Part shown: in pieces, positions 16,991 through 25,242 of the stretch
Layout of the letters: every line of letters starts with the position of its first letter
Position numbering within the stretch: the stretch's first letter is position 1
DNA from: Sphingobacteriales bacterium
GTDB taxonomy: Bacteria > Bacteroidota > Bacteroidia > Sphingobacteriales > Sphingobacteriaceae
Assembly (NCBI GenBank): GCA_014763615.1
Contig: JACXVB010000026.1
Coordinates: 1-39,260, forward strand
Length of the DNA stretch: 39,260 bases
Direction: 5' to 3'
Program-made: the position numbers and the translations under genes
The notes under the pieces: generated by a model
Told to the model about the DNA's origin: nothing
The model's input: only the letters and a program-made list of their open reading frames with translations
Database searches by the model: none

Positions 16991-17839
16991 ATGAAATATA
17001 ACCTTAAGGTAACCATAGATCAGGATTCTGGCTTTTGTTTTGGCGTGGTTTACGCCATTGATATGGCTGAGGAAATCTTAGAAGAAGATGGTTATTTATA
17101 TTGTTTAGGCGATATTGTGCACAATGATGAAGAAGTAGAACGCCTAAAGCAAAAGGGTTTAAGAATTATTGATAATGAAGATTTAAAAAATCTTCATAAC
17201 GAGAAAGTACTTATCAGAGCTCATGGCGAAGCTCCTGAAACGTACAAAATAGCGCTTCAAAACAACATCATGCTGATTGATGCTTCTTGCCCAGTAGTGT
17301 TAAAACTCCAAAACAGAATTAAAACTACCCATGATGCCAAAGAAAAAGTATTGATTTTTGGTAAGCATGGACATGCAGAGGTGATTGGTTTACAAGGACA
17401 AACCAATAATGAAGCCATTGTTTTTCAGGATATTGCAGAATTAGATGAGGTTGAATTACCTTCTTCTTTTACCCTTTACAGCCAAACCACCAAATCCACA
17501 GAAAAATTTTATCAAATCAAAGAGCAATTGATCGCAAAAGGTTATGATGTAAAAGCCAATGATACCATTTGCCGTCAAGTGTCAAATCGAGATAAAGATT
17601 TGCCTGCATTTGTAAAGAATTTCGATAAGATTGTTTTCGTTTCTGGTAAGAAATCTTCGAATGGAAAGGTTCTGTACGAAGTTTGTCGTAAAAATAATCC
17701 ATCCACTTATTTTATTAGCAAACCTGAAGATTTAGAGAAAGCCATGTTTAGTGCTGAAGATAAAGTAGGTATTTGCGGTGCAACTTCTACCCCGATGTGG
17801 TTAATGGAGCAAGTGAAATCGGTATTAGAAACTTATTAA
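16991..17839 (+). CDS. ispH: 4-hydroxy-3-methylbut-2-enyl diphosphate reductase
   Basis: Last enzyme of the MEP pathway: it reduces HMBPP to IPP and DMAPP using a 4Fe-4S cluster. The three cluster cysteines are Cys16 (SGFCFGV), Cys100 (DASCPVV) and Cys194 (DTICRQVSNRD); ICGATSTPMWLME near the end completes the signature. The start at 16991 (MKYNLKVTIDQDSG) matches the family better than the ATG five codons upstream at 16976. Length 282 residues is normal. Its place among carotenoid genes would couple precursor supply with pigment output. It is seven bases from crtW. Confidence 0.93.
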   Translation: MKYNLKVTIDQDSGFCFGVVYAIDMAEEILEEDGYLYCLGDIVHNDEEVERLKQKGLRIIDNEDLKNLHNEKVLIRAHGEAPETYKIALQNNIMLIDASCPVVLKLQNRIKTTHDAKEKVLIFGKHGHAEVIGLQGQTNNEAIVFQDIAELDEVELPSSFTLYSQTTKSTEKFYQIKEQLIAKGYDVKANDTICRQVSNRDKDLPAFVKNFDKIVFVSGKKSSNGKVLYEVCRKNNPSTYFISKPEDLEKAMFSAEDKVGICGATSTPMWLMEQVKSVLETY

Positions 17840-17846
17840 TCTTTTA

Positions 17847-18542
17847 ATGGTGAAAAATTCAACCGGCATAGTAATGGCCTCGCTTATAATGGGTTCCTGG
17901 TTGATATCTACCATTTATTTGATGTCTTCTACTTTATCATTTCATCAACCTTTACTTTATTTTTTTGTGTTGTTGCAGATGCACCTTTATACGGGGTTAT
18001 TTATCACTGCCCATGATGCTATGCATGGCACTGTGGCTCCAAACAACAAAAAGCTAAATAATTTTATTGGGCAGCTTTGCACCTTATTTTATGCAGTTTT
18101 TCCTTTTCAAAAGCTCTATATCAAACATCATCAACATCATCAATTTGTGCACTCAGAGAAAGATCCTGATTATTATGAAGGGAATTTTTTCGTCTGGTAT
18201 TTTCATTTTATCAAACAATATATTACTTGGTGGCAAATTGTGGTGATGGCTTTAATCTATAATATTTTAAAAATTTGGATAGCCGAACAAAACCTTCTCC
18301 TATTTTGGGTTGTTCCATCGCTGCTAAGCACTTTGCAGCTTTTTTATTTCGGCACTTATCTGCCCCATAAAGGCGAGCATCACAATAAGCATCAATCAGA
18401 AACGCAAACAAAAAACCATATTTTGGCTTTTTTGAGTTGTTATTTTTTTGGATATCATTATGAACATCACGACTCCCCAGGAACACCTTGGTGGGCTTTA
18501 TGGAAAGAAAAGGAAAAGAATTTAGAAAGAGAAAATGGGTAA
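17847..18542 (+). CDS. crtW: Beta-carotene 4-ketolase CrtW
   Basis: A di-iron membrane oxygenase that puts a keto group at C-4 of a beta ring. The 231-residue protein carries the histidine clusters H56-DAM-H60 (FITAHDAMHGTVAP), HHQHH at 94-98 and HYEHH at 204-208, within the family phrase FFGYHYEHHDSPGTPWWALW. Hydrophobic segments near 10-30, 35-55, 130-145 and 152-170 fit the membrane-bound fold. CrtW differs from hydroxylase CrtZ by this histidine arrangement. Its last codons overlap the hemH start by eight bases. Confidence 0.87.
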   Translation: MVKNSTGIVMASLIMGSWLISTIYLMSSTLSFHQPLLYFFVLLQMHLYTGLFITAHDAMHGTVAPNNKKLNNFIGQLCTLFYAVFPFQKLYIKHHQHHQFVHSEKDPDYYEGNFFVWYFHFIKQYITWWQIVVMALIYNILKIWIAEQNLLLFWVVPSLLSTLQLFYFGTYLPHKGEHHNKHQSETQTKNHILAFLSCYFFGYHYEHHDSPGTPWWALWKEKEKNLERENG

Positions 18543-19551
18543 AAAAGGTATTTTATTAGTGAATTTGGGTACTCCAGATAGTCCTTCAACGGCTGATGTA
18601 AGAAAGTATTTAGACGAGTTTTTAATGGATGGCAGGGTACTAGACGTTAACCCAGTGCTAAGAACCTTTTTAGTGAAAGGAATTATTGTTCCCTTCCGCG
18701 GACCGAAATCGGCTAAGGTATATAAAAAGCTATGGACAGATGAAGGCTCTCCGCTATTAATCTATGGGCAAAGGGTGCATCAAGAAATCCAAAAAAGATT
18801 AGGCGAAGATTATCAGGTAGAATTGGCGATGCGCTATCAATCGCCTTCTATTCTGGATGCTTTAGAAAGATTAAAGCAAGCCAAAGTGGATAGTATAAAA
18901 GTGGTACCGCTTTTTCCTCAATATGCCTCTGCTTCTACCGGCTCTGTACATGATAAAGTGATGGAAATTGTGAAAGAATGGCAAGCTATTCCGGATATGA
19001 GTTTCATCAATAGTTTTTATGAGCATCCCGGGATGATTGATGTTTTTGCAGCTCATGGAGAAAAATATTTAAAAGAAGGTTGGGATCATATTCTGTTTAG
19101 TTTCCATGGCTTACCACAGCGACACATGAGAAAAGTTGATGTTTCTGGAGTGCACTGTTTAAAAGTGAAAGATTGCTGCAAAACCATTACAGAAAATAAT
19201 AAATTTTGTTATACCGCTCAGTGTAACAGAACTGCACAGTTAATAGCCGAGAAGTTAAATATCTCAGAAGATAAATATACTATTTGTTACCAGTCAAGAT
19301 TAGGAAGAGATCCTTGGGTGCAACCTTATACCAGCGAGATTTTAAAAGAATTAGCGGCCAAAGGCGCTAAAAGGTTGTTGGTATTTTGTCCGGCTTTTGT
19401 GGCCGATTGCTTAGAAACTACTATTGAGGTATCGGAAGAGTATGCAGAAGAATTTGAAGCTTTAGGCGGCGAAAAAGTGCAATTGGTGGAGAGTTTAAAT
19501 GATGACCCAGCTTGGGTTGATGCTTTGGAAGATATCATCTTGAATAAATAA
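18535..19551 (+). CDS. hemH: Ferrochelatase
   Basis: Inserts Fe2+ into protoporphyrin IX to make heme. The 338-residue protein starts KGILLVNLGTPDSP and has the catalytic His191 in FSFHGLPQRH. A cysteine-rich stretch (Cys208, 214, 215, 225, 230) lies just after it, as in ferrochelatases with a cysteine-rich insert that may bind a 2Fe-2S cluster. QSRLGRDPWVQPYT and CLETTIEV complete the family pattern. It is the last gene of the carotenoid operon by overlap, though it serves heme synthesis. Confidence 0.94.
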   Translation: MGKKGILLVNLGTPDSPSTADVRKYLDEFLMDGRVLDVNPVLRTFLVKGIIVPFRGPKSAKVYKKLWTDEGSPLLIYGQRVHQEIQKRLGEDYQVELAMRYQSPSILDALERLKQAKVDSIKVVPLFPQYASASTGSVHDKVMEIVKEWQAIPDMSFINSFYEHPGMIDVFAAHGEKYLKEGWDHILFSFHGLPQRHMRKVDVSGVHCLKVKDCCKTITENNKFCYTAQCNRTAQLIAEKLNISEDKYTICYQSRLGRDPWVQPYTSEILKELAAKGAKRLLVFCPAFVADCLETTIEVSEEYAEEFEALGGEKVQLVESLNDDPAWVDALEDIILNK

Positions 19552-19553
19552 TC

Positions 19554-19593
19554 GAAATATTTCTCGAAATAAAAGAAATATTTCTTATATTTG
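19554..19593 (+). promoter_or_regulatory. Double-palindrome operator and -7 box of the Xre-RES pair
   Basis: GAAATATTTC occurs at 19554-19563 and again at 19575-19584, where it extends to the 14-bp palindrome AAGAAATATTTCTT. The cores are 21 bases apart, two helical turns, with a half-site GAAATA between them at 19566. The -7 box TATATTTG (19586-19593) touches the second palindrome, 20 bases before the antitoxin ATG. This fits autorepression by the antitoxin. Confidence 0.7.
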
Positions 19594-19612
19594 ATGTGTA
19601 AAGTATCAGGTT

Positions 19613-20095
19613 ATGAAAACATCATCAAATAAAAAAGAAGTAAAGCAATACCCTATTGTGGATCATGAAGCACAAAATCAAGTATTTAATGATACGATAG
19701 CACCCTATTTACCGATGTACGCCAATTCTATTACTTTATTAAGTCATTCTAAATTGGGCTTAAATGCTAGGGCAGCTTTAGATTTTATTGCTATATCAGG
19801 TTTTACTTATGATGAGTTTCAAGAAACCTTTAAAACTACGGTTAAAACTATTCAAAACTACGTTGTTCAGGATTTAAAACTAGATGCAGCACTAAGTGAA
19901 AAACTTTTAAAATCTTTTTCTCTTTTTGATAAAGGGATTGAGGTTTTTGGTAACATCAAAGATTTTCATCAATGGCTTAGCACTCCTGCTTATGGCTTAG
20001 GTAATCAAATACCACTTTCTTTGATGGATACCATTACAGGTATTACCTTAATTGAAGAAGAAATTATGCGTATTGCCTATGGTGATTTAGCCTAA
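19613..20095 (+). CDS. Xre/MbcA/ParS-type antitoxin (DUF2384)
   Basis: A 160-residue antitoxin. The N-terminal two-thirds form a divergent helix-turn-helix (SKLGLNARAALDFIAISGFTYDEFQETFKTTVKTIQNY), and the C-terminal part is the DUF2384 domain (LFDKGIEVFGNIKDFHQWLSTPAYGLGNQIPLSL). That domain blocks the RES toxin and packs onto it. The stop codon is followed at once by the toxin ATG (TAAATGATG). It probably represses its own promoter through the palindromes just upstream. Confidence 0.88.
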   Translation: MKTSSNKKEVKQYPIVDHEAQNQVFNDTIAPYLPMYANSITLLSHSKLGLNARAALDFIAISGFTYDEFQETFKTTVKTIQNYVVQDLKLDAALSEKLLKSFSLFDKGIEVFGNIKDFHQWLSTPAYGLGNQIPLSLMDTITGITLIEEEIMRIAYGDLA

Positions 20096-20548
20096 ATGAT
20101 GATTGCTTTTAGGATAACTTTAGCAAAATATGCAGATCAGCTAATGGCATCTAGCAGGGCCGCAAGATGGAATTCTAATGATGTAAAATTAGTTTATACT
20201 TCTTCTTCTCTATCGTTGGCTTGTTTAGAAAATGTTGTTCATCGAAGTCATTTAGGGCTTAACCAGCAATTTAGAGCACTTAAAATAGAAATTCCTGATT
20301 CTTTGAAGGTGGAAGAGATTAACATAGCTACCCTCGAAAAAAACTGGACTTCATTTGAGCTGATTCCAATCACTCAAAAAATAGGAGATGATTGGATTAA
20401 ATCTATGAGAACATGTATTTTAAAAGTTCCTTCTTCTATCATTTTTCAAGAACACAATTATTTAATGAATCCAAAACATCCTGATTTTAAAGAAATAAAA
20501 ATTGTTTATTCCGACCTTTTTGTGTTTGATCATCGAATTAAGTCTTAA
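20096..20548 (+). CDS. RES-domain toxin
   Basis: RES toxins destroy cellular NAD+. The 150-residue protein has the family's Arg-Glu-Ser layout: an early arginine (FRITLAKYA; ARWNSND), VYTSSSLSLACLENVVH with the conserved Glu, and a late serine in KVPSSIIFQEHNYLMNPKHP. Length is typical and the frame is intact, so the pair looks functional. It is downstream of its antitoxin with no gap. Its last 11 bases overlap the 3' end of convergent waaA, and no terminator separates them. Confidence 0.87.
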   Translation: MMIAFRITLAKYADQLMASSRAARWNSNDVKLVYTSSSLSLACLENVVHRSHLGLNQQFRALKIEIPDSLKVEEINIATLEKNWTSFELIPITQKIGDDWIKSMRTCILKVPSSIIFQEHNYLMNPKHPDFKEIKIVYSDLFVFDHRIKS

Positions 20549-21764
20549 ATACAGCTTTCATGATAATAGCGGTTGCTCCTGTATTTTTAACTACATAATC
20601 TAGGGCTATTGAGCCTGATTTTTTTCGCGTTTCTTCATGATTCATCAATAAATCTAATACGGCATTGAGTGAAATCTGATCATGAATGGCATAACCGCCT
20701 TTGTTGGCAACCAAATCTTTTGCTTCTTGAAATTTTTGATGATTAGGGCCAAAAATAACAGGTAAACCCCAAGCTGCAGCTTCTAAGGTGTTATGAATTC
20801 CGGCACCAAATCCCCCACCGATATAGGCAATTTCCCCGTAGGCATACAAAGAGGAAAGCATCCCAATATTATCAATAATGATGGCTTTAGTGTTTTCATT
20901 CATTCTATCTTGCTCGCTTAAAGTAGAGTATCTGATACTTTTTCCTTCAAAGAAATTCTCTAATGCTAATAGCTTATGCTCGGCAATTTCATGTGGTGCG
21001 ATAACGATTTTCCAATAATCATTTAAGTGGAAATTTGATAATATTTTTTCATCATCTGGCCATGTACTTCCTGCAATAATTAATTTTTTATTTCCCTTAA
21101 ATTGTTGGATAAGAGGGAATTCTTTTTTGTTTTTGGCTAGGTTTAACACGCTATCAAAACGGGTATCTCCACTTAAAGTGAAATTGCTAAGTCCGATGTT
21201 TTTGAGTAATTCTCCAGATGTTTTATTCTGTACAAAGAAATGAGAAACATAACCTAAAATCTTACGATTAAAACCACCATACCACTTAAAAAATACTTGA
21301 TTTTTCCTAAAAATGGCCGAAGTAACATAAATGCGTATTTGATTTTGGTGCAACGCTTTGTAAAAGAAATACCAATATTCATATTTATTGAAAATGCCCA
21401 TTTCTGGATTAAAAATCTGGATAAAATCCTCTGCGTTTTTTGGGCTATCTAATGGTAGATATAAAATGAAATCGCCTAAAGGAGAATTTTTTCTAATCTC
21501 ATAACCAGACGGAGAGAAGAAAGTAATCACAATTTTCTTTTGAGGATATTGATTTCTAACGGCTTGCAATAGCGGTTTGCCTTGTTCAAACTCGCCCAAA
21601 CTGGCAAAATGAAACCAAATTTTAGGTTCTTTTGAGATGTTTTTAAATTTTAAACGCCAATTTTTTCTACCCTCAATCCATTTTTTAGCTTTTGCATTAA
21701 AAAATGAATAGATAAGGACTATAAAATAATAAATTTTTAATCCAATATGATAAATTGCAGACAT
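20538..21764 (-). CDS. waaA: 3-deoxy-D-manno-octulosonic acid (Kdo) transferase
   Basis: Adds Kdo from CMP-Kdo to the lipid A precursor at the inner membrane. The 408-residue protein has an N-terminal membrane anchor (IYYFIVLIYSFF), then HFASLGEFEQ with the catalytic Glu58, and a Rossmann-type C-terminal half with IIAGSTWPDDE, APHEI, IGGGFGAGIHNTLEAAAWGLPVIFGPN, all family signatures. Length is normal. It is a single minus-strand gene divergent from ugd, convergent with the RES toxin. Confidence 0.93.
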   Translation of the reverse strand: MSAIYHIGLKIYYFIVLIYSFFNAKAKKWIEGRKNWRLKFKNISKEPKIWFHFASLGEFEQGKPLLQAVRNQYPQKKIVITFFSPSGYEIRKNSPLGDFILYLPLDSPKNAEDFIQIFNPEMGIFNKYEYWYFFYKALHQNQIRIYVTSAIFRKNQVFFKWYGGFNRKILGYVSHFFVQNKTSGELLKNIGLSNFTLSGDTRFDSVLNLAKNKKEFPLIQQFKGNKKLIIAGSTWPDDEKILSNFHLNDYWKIVIAPHEIAEHKLLALENFFEGKSIRYSTLSEQDRMNENTKAIIIDNIGMLSSLYAYGEIAYIGGGFGAGIHNTLEAAAWGLPVIFGPNHQKFQEAKDLVANKGGYAIHDQISLNAVLDLLMNHEETRKKSGSIALDYVVKNTGATAIIMKAVFKT

Positions 21765-21829
21765 TTAAAATTTTGAATGATTAACTTCGTCAAGTTTAAA
21801 AAAATAAGACAACATCAACGAATAAAAAT

Positions 21830-23143
21830 ATGAAGATAGCAGTAATTGGGACAGGTTATGTGGGTTTGGTAACAGGTACATGTTTAGCAGAAACAGGTAA
21901 TAGCGTAACTTGTGTAGATATTGTAGAAGATAAAGTAAATAAAATGAAAAATGGGCAAATGCCTATTTATGAGCCTGGCTTAGACATTTTGTTTCACAGA
22001 AATATTGAGCAAGGAAGATTAAATTTTACCACCAACTTGGCAGATGCTATTAAAGATGCAATAATCATATTTTTGGCACTACCCACTCCTCCGGGAGGAG
22101 ATGGCAAAGCCGATTTAAGTTTTGTATTAGGTGCGGCAAAAGACATCGCTAAAATCATCACAAATTATAAAGTGATTGTAACTAAATCTACCGTTCCAGT
22201 AGGTACTGCGGATAAAGTAAAAGCTGTTTTTACTGCAAATACTTTGGTTGAGGTGGATGTAGTTTCTAATCCAGAGTTTTTGCGTGAAGGTGTTGCTGTT
22301 GAAGATTTCATGAAGCCAGACAGAGTTGTGGTTGGCACAAGCAGCGAGCGGGCAAGAAAATTGATGGACGAGTTATACATGCCTTATGTACGTTCTGGAA
22401 ATCCAATAATTTTTATGGATGAACGTTCTTCTGAGCTCACAAAATATGCTGCAAACTCATTTTTAGCTACAAAAATCACCTTCATGAACGAGGTAGCCAA
22501 CCTTTGTGAATTGGTTGGAGCCGATGTAGATATGGTTCGCCGTGGTATTGGTGCTGACGCTCGTATCGGGAAAAGATTCCTTTTCCCAGGTATTGGTTAT
22601 GGAGGTAGCTGCTTTCCTAAAGATGTTCAAGCACTAGCCTTATCGTCAAAAGAATATGATTATAACTTCAAAATCTTAGATTCTGTAATGGAAGTTAACG
22701 AAACTCAGAAATTGAAAATCGTTGAAAAGATGATGAAATACTATAAAGGTGATGTGAAGGGTAAGAAATTTGCACTTTGGGGTTTAGCCTTTAAGCCAGA
22801 AACTGATGATATCCGTGAAGCACCTGCTTTGTATATTATTGATGCTTTAACTAATGCCGGAGCTGAAGTGGTTGCTTATGATCCGGAGGCGATGGAGAAT
22901 GTGAGAAGAATGAAAGGTGATGTTTTGGCTTTCGCCGATAACGCTTATGATGCCTTAAAAGGTGCTGATGCACTGATTATCGCAACAGAATGGCAAGCTT
23001 TCCGTAATCCGGATTTTAATTTAATGGAAGAAAACCTCAAATCTAAAGTGATTTTTGATGGAAGAAATTTATACGATTTGCATAAAATGGTTGAATTAGG
23101 ATACTATTATAACAGTATCGGTAGGGCAGTCATCAATTCATAA
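21830..23143 (+). CDS. ugd: UDP-glucose 6-dehydrogenase
   Basis: Oxidises UDP-glucose to UDP-glucuronate with two NAD+. The 437-residue protein begins with the NAD fold IAVIGTGYVGLVTG and has the catalytic Cys261 in GYGGSCFPKDV, plus PTPPGGDGKADLS and FKPETDDIREAPA. Its product feeds the next gene, UDP-xylose synthase, three bases downstream. It opens a run of nucleotide-sugar genes. Confidence 0.95.
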   Translation: MKIAVIGTGYVGLVTGTCLAETGNSVTCVDIVEDKVNKMKNGQMPIYEPGLDILFHRNIEQGRLNFTTNLADAIKDAIIIFLALPTPPGGDGKADLSFVLGAAKDIAKIITNYKVIVTKSTVPVGTADKVKAVFTANTLVEVDVVSNPEFLREGVAVEDFMKPDRVVVGTSSERARKLMDELYMPYVRSGNPIIFMDERSSELTKYAANSFLATKITFMNEVANLCELVGADVDMVRRGIGADARIGKRFLFPGIGYGGSCFPKDVQALALSSKEYDYNFKILDSVMEVNETQKLKIVEKMMKYYKGDVKGKKFALWGLAFKPETDDIREAPALYIIDALTNAGAEVVAYDPEAMENVRRMKGDVLAFADNAYDALKGADALIIATEWQAFRNPDFNLMEENLKSKVIFDGRNLYDLHKMVELGYYYNSIGRAVINS

Positions 23144-23146
23144 AAA

Positions 23147-24133
23147 ATGAAAAAAAGAGTTTTAATTACCGGTGCAGCGGGGTTTTTAGGTTCACACCTT
23201 TGTGATAGGTTTATCAAAGAAGGTTATCACGTTATCGGGATGGATAATTTGATTACCGGAGATTTAGCCAATATCGAGCACCTTTTTCCATTGGAAGATT
23301 TTGAATTTGCACATCATGATGTTTCTAAATTTGTACATGTTGCCGGCGATTTAGATTATATCTTGCATTTTGCTTCTCCAGCCAGCCCAATTGATTATTT
23401 AAAAATCCCAATCCAAACTTTAAAAGTAGGTTCTTTAGGAATTCATAATTTGTTGGGTTTAGCCCGAGCTAAAAACGCTCGCATCATGATTGCCTCTACC
23501 TCAGAAATTTACGGCGATCCAGCAGTGAATCCACAACCCGAAGAATATTGGGGCAATGTAAACACCGTTGGTCCTCGTGGCGTTTATGACGAAGCTAAAC
23601 GTTTTCAAGAAGCTATTACCATGGCTTATCATACTTTCCACGGTTTAGAAACTCGAATTGTGAGAATTTTCAACACTTATGGTCCACGGATGCGTTTAAA
23701 TGATGGTAGAGTTTTGCCAGCATTTATCGGGCAGGCTTTGAGAGGTGAAGATTTAACGGTTTTTGGCGATGGTTCACAAACACGTTCTTTCTGTTATGTG
23801 GATGATTTGGTTGAAGGAATTTACAGATTGCTACTTTCTGATTATGCGCAACCCCTTAATATTGGTAATCCAGATGAAATTACCATCAGTCAGTTTGCAG
23901 AAGAAATTATCAAACTAACAGGTACTACCCAAAAAATAATTTATAAACCTCTTCCTCAGGATGATCCAAAACAACGCCGTCCGGATATCACTAAAGCTAG
24001 GCGTATTTTAGGATGGGAGCCGAAGGTGAACAGAGCCGAAGGTTTAAAAATCACCTATGAGTATTTTAAAACGCTCACTAAAGAGCAATTAGAAAAAATT
24101 GATCATAAGGATTTTACTAACTATAATAAATAA
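23147..24133 (+). CDS. UDP-glucuronate decarboxylase (UDP-xylose synthase)
   Basis: An extended SDR enzyme that decarboxylates UDP-glucuronate to UDP-xylose. It has NAD motif GAAGFLG (9-15), [11 protein letters not shown], the STSEIYGDP block and catalytic Tyr147-x3-Lys151 in [23 protein letters not shown] is family-typical. The GPR-x2-YDEAKR phrase separates it from other sugar epimerases. At 328 residues it is the short, soluble form without a membrane anchor. The stop overlaps the galE start by one base. Confidence 0.92.
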   Translation: MKKRVLITGAAGFLGSHLCDRFIKEGYHVIGMDNLITGDLANIEHLFPLEDFEFAHHDVSKFVHVAGDLDYILHFASPASPIDYLKIPIQTLKVGSLGIHNLLGLARAKNARIMIASTSEIYGDPAVNPQPEEYWGNVNTVGPRGVYDEAKRFQEAITMAYHTFHGLETRIVRIFNTYGPRMRLNDGRVLPAFIGQALRGEDLTVFGDGSQTRSFCYVDDLVEGIYRLLLSDYAQPLNIGNPDEITISQFAEEIIKLTGTTQKIIYKPLPQDDPKQRRPDITKARRILGWEPKVNRAEGLKITYEYFKTLTKEQLEKIDHKDFTNYNK

Positions 24134-25161
24134 TGTCAAATAAGATTTTAGTTACTGGAGGTACTGGTTTTATTGGTTCGCACACTGTTGTTGAGCTTTA
24201 TAACGCAGGTTACACACCGGTAATTATCGACGATTTATCTAACTCGTCTATCAAAATTGTTGATCAAATAGAGAAAATTATCGGTTACCGACCAGAATTT
24301 CATGAGTTTGATTTATGTGAAGAAGCCAAAGTTAAAGCATTTGTTGCTTCGCATCCTGACATTTCAGGAATTATTCACTTTGCAGCTTTTAAGGCAGTGG
24401 GCGAATCGGTTCAGAAGCCTTTAGAGTACTATAGAAATAACTTTTTCTCTTTAATCAATTTATTATTTGCTTATAAAGGGAAGCCCATAGATTTTGTTTT
24501 CTCTTCTAGTTGTACCGTTTACGGTCAGCCTGATGTGTTGCCAGTAACCGAAGAAGCGCCGGTGAAAAAGGCAGAATCTCCTTACGGAAACACCAAGCAA
24601 ATTGCAGAGGAAATATTAGAGGAAACTGCTGGTGCAAACGATAATTATAAAATCATTGCCTTAAGATATTTTAATCCCGTTGGAGCGCATGAATCTGCTT
24701 TAATTGGAGAACTACCCATTGGGGTGCCTCAAAATTTAGTTCCTTTTATCACGCAAACCGCCATCGGAAAAAGAGAAAAAATCACTGTTTTTGGTAATGA
24801 TTATGACACTGTGGATGGATCTTGCGTTCGTGATTACATCCATGTAGTAGATTTAGCAAAAGCACATGTGGCAGCCATTAAAAGGATGGAAGAAGGTAAA
24901 TCAAAAGCAAAATATGAAGTCTTTAATATCGGTACCGGAAAAGGAACTACGGTTTTAGAAGTGATCCATGCTTTTGAAAAATCAACTGGGGAAAAGTTGA
25001 ATTATGTAATTGGTCCGAGAAGAGTGGGCGACGTAGAGAAGGTTTATGGAGATGTGACAAAATCAACCAAAGAACTAGGCTGGAAAGCAGAATTAAATAT
25101 AGATGACATGATGAAATCTGCTTGGGAATGGGAAAAATATATAGCTAAAAATCCTTTTTAA
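24133..25161 (+). CDS. galE: UDP-glucose 4-epimerase
   Basis: Interconverts UDP-glucose and UDP-galactose. The 342-residue SDR protein has NAD motif GGTGFIG (9-15), HFAAFKAVGESVQKP, SSSCTVYGQP and catalytic Tyr151-x3-Lys155 (SPYGNTK), then RYFNPVGAHES and RDYIHVVDLA, all characteristic of GalE. It could also accept N-acetyl sugars or uronates; sequence alone does not decide. Confidence 0.93.
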   Translation: MSNKILVTGGTGFIGSHTVVELYNAGYTPVIIDDLSNSSIKIVDQIEKIIGYRPEFHEFDLCEEAKVKAFVASHPDISGIIHFAAFKAVGESVQKPLEYYRNNFFSLINLLFAYKGKPIDFVFSSSCTVYGQPDVLPVTEEAPVKKAESPYGNTKQIAEEILEETAGANDNYKIIALRYFNPVGAHESALIGELPIGVPQNLVPFITQTAIGKREKITVFGNDYDTVDGSCVRDYIHVVDLAKAHVAAIKRMEEGKSKAKYEVFNIGTGKGTTVLEVIHAFEKSTGEKLNYVIGPRRVGDVEKVYGDVTKSTKELGWKAELNIDDMMKSAWEWEKYIAKNPF

Positions 25162-25242
25162 ATCGTTAGTTAGTTGATTAGGTTTTAGTTTGTTCGAAAG
25201 TTAACTAATAACCAAACCAACTAACCATCAAACCAACTAATA
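25162..25242. repeat. Spacer of repeated TTAGTTAG / CCAACTAA words
   Basis: The 81-base gap between galE and rmlB is made of short related words: CAAACCAACTAA occurs twice (25213 and 25229) and TTAGTTAGTTGATTAG at the front is partly complementary to it, so the gap can fold into an imperfect hairpin. No promoter is evident. Confidence 0.55.
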
